A DNA stretch of 64,000 nucleotides, from contig NZ_JAUHLI010000002.1 of the NCBI RefSeq assembly GCF_036325985.1, forward strand, positions 124,001 to 188,000. Direction: 5' to 3'. The notes below the pieces were generated by a model. That model made no database searches. It was given only the letters and a program-made list of their open reading frames with translations, and was not told where the DNA came from. Below, in pieces: positions 50,531 to 58,720 of the stretch (its first letter is position 1; every line of letters starts with the position of its first letter). A program made the position numbers and the translations under genes. The DNA is from Alkalimonas cellulosilytica. GTDB taxonomy: Bacteria > Pseudomonadota > Gammaproteobacteria > Enterobacterales > Alteromonadaceae.

Positions 50531-52045
50531 CTACGGGGAAACTTGCAACAGATGAAGCCAAAGATCATCGCCTGTACTGTTATCATTAATCGCGTGCTCA
50601 AACTCGGCTTTGGGATAACGGAGATGAAATCCGGAGACCGAGGTATCGTAGCTGCCGGGCTTGGACAGATCCCATTGCCCATAGGGATCGTTGACGGTGT
50701 AATAGTCACCATCATAGCCTGTGACGACTAAAATATGGCCGGAGGCGGTGAACCAACCATGCACAATGGCTGGCAAACCTTGTGCAACGTGCTGTTGCAA
50801 CTGAGAAAAAGTTCCATTGGTTAGGCCGGTAGAGCGCGCAGCAATGTTTGCTTCTTCTGCAAGGGTATTAAAAGCAGCGGTGAGCTCGGGCACCGTTTGC
50901 AGCAGGCCAAAGCGTTGATAGAGTTGATCTGGCACCCGGTTGGTATCAGATGGCGTTGTTATACCAAAAAAGTCAGTCACCATGGCCAGCGAGGTGACGC
51001 TGCAACTGGCTGCTGGTTGGTAATGATTATCCAGTTGGTGGTAGTAAGGTACCATTGGCAACGACGAACGTTCTACCAGTTGTAGGTTGTGTTCTGCACA
51101 GTTATTGGGTTGGTATTCCAGTTGCTGCCAGTTCATATTTTCCACCGCATGCGCCAGGCTGGCATCAGCAATGCGCCACAAGGATGCATTCGGGCCAGCA
51201 TGCTGTACAAAGGTGTCCAACTGCTCAGCGGTTAAAATATTGTCCTCGTGCGAAACAATATGCCAGATTGGTTTTGTAGCACCTAAAGCTTGGTACTCGC
51301 AATCCCCTTGCCGAATGGTCTCGGCAATATCGCTTAGATAGTTGCCACCCCATTTTTCCACATAGGTTTGCGGCATATGCGCATCGACGTACTGATCGAT
51401 AATGCCAATATTCATGCCTTGATCTTGCGGATTGCCCCAACTGGTAGCGACCAGCAAAAAGCGGTTATCCACCAGGCCCTCGGCCCTGGCCTGACGTAGC
51501 TTTAGATGGTAGGCCTGAAAGAGTTCATGCAAGGGTTCATCTTTACGGTTGAATTCTTCTTCGATGTCCAGCACAAAACCTTGGTAGCCAACCAGTGCTG
51601 CCGCATAGAGCATATCAGCTTGCTCATCATACGAATGGATATCGTTGTAGGTCCAGGCCCAGGGCTCAATGCCTGCATCTTTGTAGTACTGAAGATTGGC
51701 CGGTTCACAGGCATCCTGCCATTCACCACAAAAAACGCCGTCCTCTTCAAAACGAATTTTGTTGCTTTGCCAGCGATAGTTAATGTCGCTGATCTTGATA
51801 AAAACGCGTTTGACGCCAAGGTCAGCTAAGTAAGCCGCCATATCGGCATGATTATTTCGAACCAGGCCGGGTTGATCGATGTACCAGATCCAGGCGCCTA
51901 ATTTATTCTCTGCAACGGCCACCAGTTCAACCTCATCTTCTGGTGGCGTTGGGGGCAGGGATGTCTCAGGCGCAGGAGGGCTATCATTGCTGCCGCCACA
52001 TGCGGTGAGCATTAAAAAAATAACAACGAGAGTCAGCAGTTTCAT
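50531..52045 (-). CDS. Lipoprotein with TIM-barrel-like domain fused to a C39-like cysteine peptidase
   Basis: The 504-residue protein has a lipobox (LMLTACGG) followed by a proline-rich linker. Residues about 45-330 look like a glycosidase-type barrel with the acidic strand end VLDIEEEF and the repeat EPWAWTYNDIH. Residues about 345-500 form a papain-fold C39-like domain with CSVTSLAM (cysteine), SGHILVVTGYD (histidine) and NDPYG (aspartate). I have not met this fusion as a named family. AAGGAA precedes the ATG. It heads the three-gene operon ending at 48466. Confidence 0.75.
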   Translation of the reverse strand: MKLLTLVVIFLMLTACGGSNDSPPAPETSLPPTPPEDEVELVAVAENKLGAWIWYIDQPGLVRNNHADMAAYLADLGVKRVFIKISDINYRWQSNKIRFEEDGVFCGEWQDACEPANLQYYKDAGIEPWAWTYNDIHSYDEQADMLYAAALVGYQGFVLDIEEEFNRKDEPLHELFQAYHLKLRQARAEGLVDNRFLLVATSWGNPQDQGMNIGIIDQYVDAHMPQTYVEKWGGNYLSDIAETIRQGDCEYQALGATKPIWHIVSHEDNILTAEQLDTFVQHAGPNASLWRIADASLAHAVENMNWQQLEYQPNNCAEHNLQLVERSSLPMVPYYHQLDNHYQPAASCSVTSLAMVTDFFGITTPSDTNRVPDQLYQRFGLLQTVPELTAAFNTLAEEANIAARSTGLTNGTFSQLQQHVAQGLPAIVHGWFTASGHILVVTGYDGDYYTVNDPYGQWDLSKPGSYDTSVSGFHLRYPKAEFEHAINDNSTGDDLWLHLLQVSP

Positions 52046-52390
52046 CGGTTTTCCTTAGAGTATTGGTATTCTAAATGCCGATCACATGGCCTGTGCCTCT
52101 GAAGTGGTGGCTTTGCTACTTGTGCCAAGTCCACCATGGCAGTGTTGTGTCATGGGCCTAAGTCGTCATCGAGCTATCACCTTAAGGAATATAAATTCAC
52201 CATAGAAATGACTTCCTATCGGCTTTTACGATAGATTCAAGACACTCCATGTGTTGATCTGTGGGGCGGTATGAATAATGCATTTTTAAAAACAGGTTAC
52301 ATTTTGTTTCATAATGCTGCTTTTATCTTTGTCCAGCACAGCGTTATCCTTCGTAAGGTGACCTTTTACTTTTCATAAGGAGCAGCCAGC
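52046..52390. other. 345-bp AT-rich divergent intergenic region
   Basis: This gap separates the C39 operon from the TPR gene and should hold both promoters. I see no tRNA, hairpin-terminator or further gene. AAGGAG before 52391 is the ribosome-binding site of the TPR gene. Confidence 0.6.
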
Positions 52391-52983
52391 ATGGCTGGAA
52401 TCAATACACTTCTTTTCAGCGCCGTACTCTGCTGGAGCGGTATCAGTTTGGCCGCTGCTTCACCCCTGGAGCAAGCCAGAGCATTATTGGAGCAAGAGGA
52501 CTATCAGCAACTGAATGTGTTGTTGGAGCCGGCACAGCGCCGGTACCGGCGTGATGCCAGTTATTGGTACTTGCTGGGCCGGGCTGCTATGGGCTTGTCG
52601 GATACCGCTGCGGCAGAAAAGCACCTGAAAAAAGCCACTGAGCTGCAAAGCGATAGAGCCGAGTATCAATTCTGGACGGTCAAAGCAGCTGCAATCAGGC
52701 ACAAAACGTCAATATGCTAAGAGCACGAGGCTTTGCCACTCGCTGCCGCGATGCCTTTGCGGCAGCTGCGACACTGGAGCCGGAAAATATCAGCTACCAG
52801 CGGGCGTTGGCTCAGTTTCATATTCAGGCTCCTGCCATTGCCGGTGGCGATAGAAAAGAGGCCTTATTGATTGCACAACGTATTCGGCAATTTGATGCGC
52901 TGCAAAGCGATTTGCTGGAGCCATTAAAAGCCAGCAGCCAGGATCAGCGGATTTTGGCCGAGATCAATAAGCTTTCGATTTAA
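52391..52983 (+). pseudogene. TPR-domain exported protein with a single-base frameshift
   Basis: The first 109 codons give a signal peptide (ISLAAASP) and a TPR pair (YWYLLGRAAMGLSDTAAAEKHL), then run into a stop after YQFW. A second frame, joined at about 52677, continues the same protein (GQSSCNQAQNVNMLRARGF to NKLSI). The two halves read as one 198-residue TPR protein if one base is restored at about 52677-52681. This may be a real frameshift or a sequencing error. AAGGAG precedes the ATG at 52391. The YefM operator region follows 70 bases after the end. Confidence 0.8.
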
Positions 52984-53053
52984 ATAGTGCGATGATTGGT
53001 TGCCGAAGTTGCTACCAAAATGGTTACCGGGCAGCGCATTGATAAATGCCGAT

Positions 53054-53092
53054 TTGTACTGTATTCTGTCCATGTTCAACATCCTGTACAGG
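53054..53092. promoter_or_regulatory. Likely YefM operator
   Basis: A TGTACA core within CCTGTACAGG lies at 53083-53092 and a related TTGTACT at 53054, just before the yefM start. The known YefM-YoeB operator has TGTACA-centred palindromes. Confidence 0.6.
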
Positions 53093-53101
53093 GGTAATCG
53101 A

Positions 53102-53353
53102 GTGGATGCCATTAGCTATACTGCCGCCAGAACCAACCTGGCAAAAACCATGCAGCAGGTCTGTGAAGACCATGCTCCGGTCATTATCACCCGCAATAAG
53201 GCGCAATCCGTGGTGATGATCTCGCTTGAGGATTATGAAGCGCTGCAAGAAACGGCTTATCTGCTTCGTGTACCCACCAATGCCCGGCGTTTGCTGGAGT
53301 CCATTGCGGAGCTGGAGCAAGGCGGGGGCCAGGAAAAGGAACTGCTTGAATGA
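53102..53353 (+). CDS. yefM: Antitoxin YefM
   Basis: A GTG start at 53102, seven bases after AGGGG, gives 83 residues, equal to E. coli YefM. It begins MDAISYTAARTNLAKTMQQ and continues with VIITRNKAQSVVMISLEDY, the Phd/YefM dimerisation fold, then an acidic tail. It binds YoeB and represses the operon. An in-frame TTG upstream at 53000 has no ribosome-binding site and would not give the family N-terminus. Confidence 0.92.
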   Translation: MDAISYTAARTNLAKTMQQVCEDHAPVIITRNKAQSVVMISLEDYEALQETAYLLRVPTNARRLLESIAELEQGGGQEKELLE

Positions 53354-53604
53354 AGCTGATCTTCTCCGAGCATGCCTGGGAAGATTATCTGTACTGGCAG
53401 AAAACCGACAAAAAGATCATCAGCCGCATCAACAAGCTGATCAAGGAAGTAGGGCGGGAACCCTTTGCGGGCGTCGGTAAACCAGAGCCGCTGAAACACA
53501 ACCTTGCAGGGTACTGGTCCCGGCGTATCAACGAAGAGCACCGCATGGTGTACAAGGTCACGGATAGCGCCTTGCTGATTGCTCAGCTTCGATATCACTA
53601 CTGA
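53350..53604 (+). CDS. yoeB: Toxin YoeB (ribosome-dependent mRNA interferase)
   Basis: This 84-residue RelE-fold toxin overlaps yefM by four bases. It keeps the catalytic residues Glu46, Arg65 and His83, with the ends KPEPLKHNL, WSRRINEEHRMVY and LRYHY strongly like E. coli YoeB. It cuts mRNA at the ribosomal A site. Length and motifs indicate that it is intact. Confidence 0.95.
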   Translation: MKLIFSEHAWEDYLYWQKTDKKIISRINKLIKEVGREPFAGVGKPEPLKHNLAGYWSRRINEEHRMVYKVTDSALLIAQLRYHY

Positions 53605-53662
53605 TGTACCAGGTTAATACACTCTAAACTTACTAAGACTGAGCGATACCGCGAGCAGGTGG

Positions 53663-53729
53663 ATTGTCGTAGCGGCAAGAGATCCAGCATATACGGCCTG
53701 CTCAAATGCCGTGCCAGCGATACGACAAT
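53663..53729. repeat. Long-range dyad in the gap after yoeB
   Basis: ATTGTCGTA (53663-53671) and TACGACAAT (53721-53729) are inverted across 49 bases, ending 11 bases before the DCC-family stop. The inner sequence can form further short stems (GCGGCA/TGCC). It might be an RNA structure at the 3' end of the DCC gene or a small repeat. Confidence 0.35.
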
Positions 53730-53739
53730 TTGGAGCACT

Positions 53740-54096
53740 CTAGAGCCGCCCCTCCCGCGCCAGACGGCGGTGCACCCAATGCCGGTATAGCCAGGAAAGA
53801 ATAGAACGTATTAGCGGCAGACCAATCAACCAGCCCAGCCAGCGGTAGCCGGGCAGGCGGGATAGCAGCAACTGGTAGGCTGGCAGGGCACAGAGTATCT
53901 GTCCTTGCTCATCCTGGACATGCAGCTCAAGGAGTGCAGCGCGCGGCTCGATGCCGAGTGCCCGTAGTTCGTCGTCACGCCCGTTGATATCCAGCCATTC
54001 GACCTGCACACCCTGACCGGCATGTTTCTGATACCAGGCCCGGTCGCGCACACAGCCCGGGCAGGCACCGTCGTAAAAAACCACTATTTTTGGCAT
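53740..54096 (-). CDS. DCC-family thiol-disulfide oxidoreductase-like protein (DUF393)
   Basis: From the ATG at 54096 the protein has 118 residues. It begins with PKIVVFYDGACPGCVRDRAWY, the YDGxCxxC motif that defines this family, and has a predicted short hydrophobic part LGWLIGLPLI. It probably has a redox role with thioredoxin-like folding. A GTG at 54117 in frame would add seven residues, and its relative merit is unclear. Confidence 0.8.
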   Translation of the reverse strand: MPKIVVFYDGACPGCVRDRAWYQKHAGQGVQVEWLDINGRDDELRALGIEPRAALLELHVQDEQGQILCALPAYQLLLSRLPGYRWLGWLIGLPLIRSILSWLYRHWVHRRLAREGRL

Positions 54097-54364
54097 CGCT
54101 GCTGTTCTCAAAGACACTGTCGAATCTCAAACACTATGCCATAGTGTGGCCATTAGCACCAAGCCTGGCAGGTTGCTGCATCGGTGAATAATTTGACCAA
54201 AAAAGTGGGGGATTTGACCATTTAAGAAAAAAACACCAGACATCTTATCTCATCTCTAATTAATTATTTTATTTTAATTCATGATGTTATGGTGTTTTTG
54301 TTGTGTTGGCACGATGGCTGCACTAGCTGGTGAAATGATTCAGCTCTTAGCAAGGAACACCATC

Positions 54365-55423
54365 ATGCATAAACTTCTCTTCATCAGCGCACTATTCACC
54401 GCCGGTCTGGTTTTAACCGGTTGCAATCAGGCGCAAAGTAGTCCTAACAAAGCCTCGGCAGATGACATCGCCATTCCGGTGGAAGTGGCCATCAGTCGCC
54501 AGGGCGAAATCAGCAGCAGCTACCGCACCACCACGACTTTGGCGGCCACCGAAGAGGCGGATCTGATCAGCAAGGCCAGTGGCGTGATTGAAAAAATTCT
54601 GGTCGAAGAAGGCGATGCGGTAGAGGCCGGTCAGCTGCTGGCGGTGCTGGATAACGAGCGGCAGCGGCTGATGCTGGCCAAAGAGCGGGCCGAGCTAAGC
54701 CGGCTGGAAGGCGAGTTGCAACGCATGAGCGAAATGCATCAGCGCCAGCTGGTCAGCACCGAGGTGTACGACAAACTTCGCTGGCAGCTGGATGCCACCA
54801 AAGCAGCGGTTGATCTGGCCGAACTGGCGCTGGCTGAAACCGAAATCCGCGCCCCTTTTGCCGGGGTGATTTCGCGCCGTTATGCCAGAACCGGCCAGCT
54901 GATCAATCAGTTTACCGGCAAATCGCTGTTTCATCTGATTTCCAATCAACGGCTGGAAGCGGTGGTGCACCTGCCAGAGCAGCAGTTGGCACAGGCCAGA
55001 GTAGGCCAGGGCGTGTTGCTGCAGCTGGCCGGCCATGCGCCACTGCGGGCCGAGCTGAATCGCATTGCTCCGGTGGTGGATGCGCAATCCGGTACCGTGC
55101 GGGCGACCTTGCTGCTGGACAACCAGCATGGCCAACTGCGCCCAGGGCTCTTTGCGCAGGTCGAAGTGCAGTTTGATGTCAAAACCGATGCCTTGCTGAT
55201 CCCGAAACGGGCGCTGATGAGCAGCGACAACCAGCACAGTGTCTATGTGCTGGACAGCGAAGGCCGGGTGCAGCGCCAAACCCTGGTGCTGGGCTATCAG
55301 GCTGAGCAGGCGGTAGAGGTGGTATCTGGTCTTGAGAGCGGCCAGCAGGTGGTGATTGCCGGTCATGCTGCGCTGAAAAATGACAGCCTGGTGCAGGTTG
55401 TTCACACCCGCGATTTTCACTAA
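54365..55423 (+). CDS. RND efflux periplasmic adaptor (membrane fusion protein), lipoprotein
   Basis: From the ATG at 54365 the protein has 352 residues and a lipobox LTGC. The order is lipoyl half (EEGDAVEAGQLLAVL), helical hairpin, second lipoyl half (EIRAPFAGVISRRYARTGQ) and beta-barrel, as in HlyD/AcrA adaptors. It would bridge the RND pumps to an outer-membrane channel. The 247-base gap before it is AT-rich and carries the operon promoter. It is 9 bases before the first pump gene. Confidence 0.92.
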   Translation: MHKLLFISALFTAGLVLTGCNQAQSSPNKASADDIAIPVEVAISRQGEISSSYRTTTTLAATEEADLISKASGVIEKILVEEGDAVEAGQLLAVLDNERQRLMLAKERAELSRLEGELQRMSEMHQRQLVSTEVYDKLRWQLDATKAAVDLAELALAETEIRAPFAGVISRRYARTGQLINQFTGKSLFHLISNQRLEAVVHLPEQQLAQARVGQGVLLQLAGHAPLRAELNRIAPVVDAQSGTVRATLLLDNQHGQLRPGLFAQVEVQFDVKTDALLIPKRALMSSDNQHSVYVLDSEGRVQRQTLVLGYQAEQAVEVVSGLESGQQVVIAGHAALKNDSLVQVVHTRDFH

Positions 55424-55432
55424 GGACGCCCT

Positions 55433-58400
55433 ATGAAACTGGTTGATGTCGCGGTTGCCCGCCCTGTTGCTATCTGGATGTTTACTTTTGGTATCCTGTT
55501 GTTTGGTCTGGTGTCGTTAAGCCGTTTGGCGGTGAATTTATTACCGGACTTGTCCTACCCAACCCTGACGCTGCGCACCGAGTTTGCTGGCGCAGCGCCG
55601 GCCGAAGTGGAGCAGCTGATCAGCAAGCCGATTGAAGAAGCGCTTGGCGTGGTCAAAGGCGTGCGCCGGGTGCAGTCGGTGTCACGGGCGGGTCGCTCCG
55701 ATGTGGTGCTGGAATTTGACTGGGGCACCGATATGGATCTGGCCAGCATGGATGTGCGGGAAAAGCTCGACATTCTGATGCTGCCACTCGATAGCGACAA
55801 ACCGGTGTTGCTGCGTTTTAACCCCAATCTGGAGCCGGTGCTGCGACTGGCGCTAAGCCGCGAGCAAGGCCTGCAGAGCGAACGCCAACTGGTCGAACTG
55901 CGCACCTTTGCCGACGAAGAATTACGCCGTTGGATGGAAGCCCTGCCGGGTGTGGCGGCGGTCCGGCCGGATGGTGGTCTGAGCCAGGAAATTCAGGTGC
56001 TGGTCGACCCGAACAAACTCAGCCAGTTGCAATTGGATGTGCATTTGATCAGCAGCCGGCTAAAGCAGGAAAACCTCAATCTGGCCGGTGGCCGCTTAGA
56101 AACGCCGGGCTACGATTACCTAGTACGCACCATCAATCAGTTTCAGCAACTTAGCGATATGGAAAATCTGTACCTGACCACCATTGATGGCAGCCGCATT
56201 TTACTGAAAGACGTGGCTGAAGTGCGTGATGCCTTCGCCGACAGGCGCAGTGTCACCTATGTTAATGGCCAGGAAGCGATTGAAGTCGCCATCTACAAAG
56301 AAGGCGATGCCAACACCGTCGAGGTCGCCGAGCGGGTGCTGGCCGAGCTGCCCAGGCTGCAACAGCGGCTACCGGCCGGGTATCAACTGACGCTGGTGTA
56401 CGATCAGTCGGCCTTTATCAAGCAAGCCATTGCCGATGTCAAATCCGCTGCCATGATAGGTGGCGCTTTGGCGATGTTGGTGCTCTATCTGTTTTTGCGC
56501 AATGTCTGGGCAACCGTGATTATTTCGGTGTCCATTCCGGTGTCGGTGATTGCCACCTTTAATTTGATGTATGGCCAGGGCATTACCCTGAATATGATGA
56601 GCCTGGGCGGCATTGCGCTGGCGGTCGGTTTGCTGGTCGATAACGCCATCGTGGTGCTGGAGAACATTGCCCGTCACCGGGAGCTGGGTGCGGATGCGCC
56701 GACGGCGGCCCGCAAAGGCACCGGCGAGGTGGCCATGGCCATTACCGCTTCAACACTGACCACAGTAGCGGTGTTTTTCCCGCTGGTTTTTGTCGAGGGC
56801 ATTGCCGGCCAGCTGTTTCGTGATCAGGCGTTAACCGTTACTTTTGCGCTGCTGGTGTCTTTGCTGGTGGCGCTGACCTTAATTCCAACCATGGCAGCGC
56901 GGCAGTTGCGCCGCCCGCAAGCTTCTGGCGATGCAGATTTATTGGCAGAACCAGCAAGTTTCCGCTGGTTGCCTGAGCGCTGGTACCAGTGGCCACTGAT
57001 GCCGCTGCGCTGGGTGCTGAAAGGACTGCAGACGTCGCTGCAAGCGGTACTGGCCTTACTATTGCTGCTATGGCGGGCGCTTGGCTGGTTATTGGGACGT
57101 CTGTTCTCGCCTTTACTCTGGCTGGTGCAGGGCGCTTTGCGCCACCTGACCACGGCCTATCGCACACTGTTGGGGCTGGCGCTGCAAGCCAAGCTCGCCA
57201 CTATCGGCATCACCTTGGTACTGGCCGCGCTTTGCTACAGTGTGCTGCCACGCCTCGGTGCCAATGTGCTGCCGGAAATGGCGCAGGGCGAGTTTTACGT
57301 GGAAGTGCAATTGCCGATTGGCTCGGCCATCGAGCAAACCGATGCGCTGATGACCGAACTGGCGGTCTTTGCCGCGGCCTTGCCGGAAATTGAGCGCAGT
57401 TATGGCCAGGCCGGTACTGGTAGTCAGATGACGGTGGATCCAAGCATTGGCGGCAGTCACTGGGGGCGCCTGTCGCTGGTATTGGCTGGTGGCGCCGATC
57501 CGGCGGCCGAAGCGCGTAGCATTGAGCAGCTGCGCAGCTTCCTGGCGCGTTACCCTGATGTGCAGGCCCGCTTTGAGCGGCCGCAGCTGCTGAGTTTTAG
57601 CACACCGCTGGAAATTGAGCTGGCCGGTTACGAGCTGGCCGAGCTAAAAAACGCAGCCGATGCACTGGTGCAGCGCTTGCAGCAGGAAGGACGTTTTAGC
57701 GACGTGAAAAGCAGTCTGCGTCCCGGTCAACCGGAGCTGACGCTGTACTTTGATCACAGCCGGCTGGCACAGCTTGGCCTGACGGCCCGAGAAGTGGCGC
57801 AGCGGGTGGCTGTCTATGTTGGTGGCGATGTCGCCGGTCAGTTTTCAGTGCAGGATCGGAAAATTGATATCCGGGTGCGGCTGGACGAGGCTTACCGTCA
57901 AACCGAGCAGCAGTTGGCGGAGCTGGTGATTAACCCCGGCAGTGCCACGCCACTGCCACTGGCTGCAGTAGCCGATATTCGCCGTGAACTCGGCCCCAGC
58001 GAAATCACCCGCATTGCCCAGCAGCGGGTGGCTGTGGTCAGCGCCAATCTGGCTTATGGTGATCTGGAGCAGGCCACCCAGCTGGCGCGTCAGCTGCTGG
58101 CCGAGCAAATGCTGCCCTTTGGCGTGGTGGCCGAAGTTGTCGGGCAAAGTGAAGAAATGAGCCGGGCTTACCAGTCCTTGCTGATGGCCTTGTTGCTGGC
58201 GGTGTTCCTGGTGTATCTGGTGATGGCCTCGCAGTTCGAAAATCTGCTGCAGCCACTGGTGATCCTGTTCACCGTGCCGCTGGCAGGTGCCGGTGCGATT
58301 CTTGGGCTCTGGCTGACCGGCACCGGCTTGTCGGTCATTGTCTTTATTGGTCTTATCATGCTGGCCGGTATTGTGGTCAACAACGCCATCGTACTGATTG

Positions 58401-58720
58401 ATCGCATCAATCAACTGCGCCAAAACGGTTTGGCGCTGGCCGATGCGGTGCTGCAAGCCGGCGAGAGTCGTTTGCGCCCGGTACTGATGACCACCCTGAC
58501 CACGGTGCTGGGCTTGCTGCCACTGGCTCTTGGCACCGGCGAAGGCAGTGAGGTACGGGCACCGATGGCCATTACCGTGATCTTTGGCCTCTTGCTTTCT
58601 ACCTTGCTGACGCTGGTGTTTATTCCGGTGCTGTATGCGCTGGTGAGCCCGGATCGTGCGCCTGGCACTGAGCCGGCAGCAACCGATGCTGCTGATTTGC
58701 CGGAGGTGCAGCATGACTGA
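55433..58720 (+). CDS. RND transporter permease 1
   Basis: The 1095-residue inner-membrane pump belongs to the AcrB/HAE family, with twelve helices and the proton-relay GGIALAVGLLVDNAIVVLEN. It is about 50 residues longer than AcrB because of an arginine-, leucine- and tryptophan-rich insert (about residues 500-580, WRALGWLLGRLFSPLLWL) between helices 6 and 7. The gene overlaps the second permease by eight bases. Substrate unknown, likely hydrophobic drugs or metabolites. Confidence 0.92.
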   Translation: MKLVDVAVARPVAIWMFTFGILLFGLVSLSRLAVNLLPDLSYPTLTLRTEFAGAAPAEVEQLISKPIEEALGVVKGVRRVQSVSRAGRSDVVLEFDWGTDMDLASMDVREKLDILMLPLDSDKPVLLRFNPNLEPVLRLALSREQGLQSERQLVELRTFADEELRRWMEALPGVAAVRPDGGLSQEIQVLVDPNKLSQLQLDVHLISSRLKQENLNLAGGRLETPGYDYLVRTINQFQQLSDMENLYLTTIDGSRILLKDVAEVRDAFADRRSVTYVNGQEAIEVAIYKEGDANTVEVAERVLAELPRLQQRLPAGYQLTLVYDQSAFIKQAIADVKSAAMIGGALAMLVLYLFLRNVWATVIISVSIPVSVIATFNLMYGQGITLNMMSLGGIALAVGLLVDNAIVVLENIARHRELGADAPTAARKGTGEVAMAITASTLTTVAVFFPLVFVEGIAGQLFRDQALTVTFALLVSLLVALTLIPTMAARQLRRPQASGDADLLAEPASFRWLPERWYQWPLMPLRWVLKGLQTSLQAVLALLLLLWRALGWLLGRLFSPLLWLVQGALRHLTTAYRTLLGLALQAKLATIGITLVLAALCYSVLPRLGANVLPEMAQGEFYVEVQLPIGSAIEQTDALMTELAVFAAALPEIERSYGQAGTGSQMTVDPSIGGSHWGRLSLVLAGGADPAAEARSIEQLRSFLARYPDVQARFERPQLLSFSTPLEIELAGYELAELKNAADALVQRLQQEGRFSDVKSSLRPGQPELTLYFDHSRLAQLGLTAREVAQRVAVYVGGDVAGQFSVQDRKIDIRVRLDEAYRQTEQQLAELVINPGSATPLPLAAVADIRRELGPSEITRIAQQRVAVVSANLAYGDLEQATQLARQLLAEQMLPFGVVAEVVGQSEEMSRAYQSLLMALLLAVFLVYLVMASQFENLLQPLVILFTVPLAGAGAILGLWLTGTGLSVIVFIGLIMLAGIVVNNAIVLIDRINQLRQNGLALADAVLQAGESRLRPVLMTTLTTVLGLLPLALGTGEGSEVRAPMAITVIFGLLLSTLLTLVFIPVLYALVSPDRAPGTEPAATDAADLPEVQHD

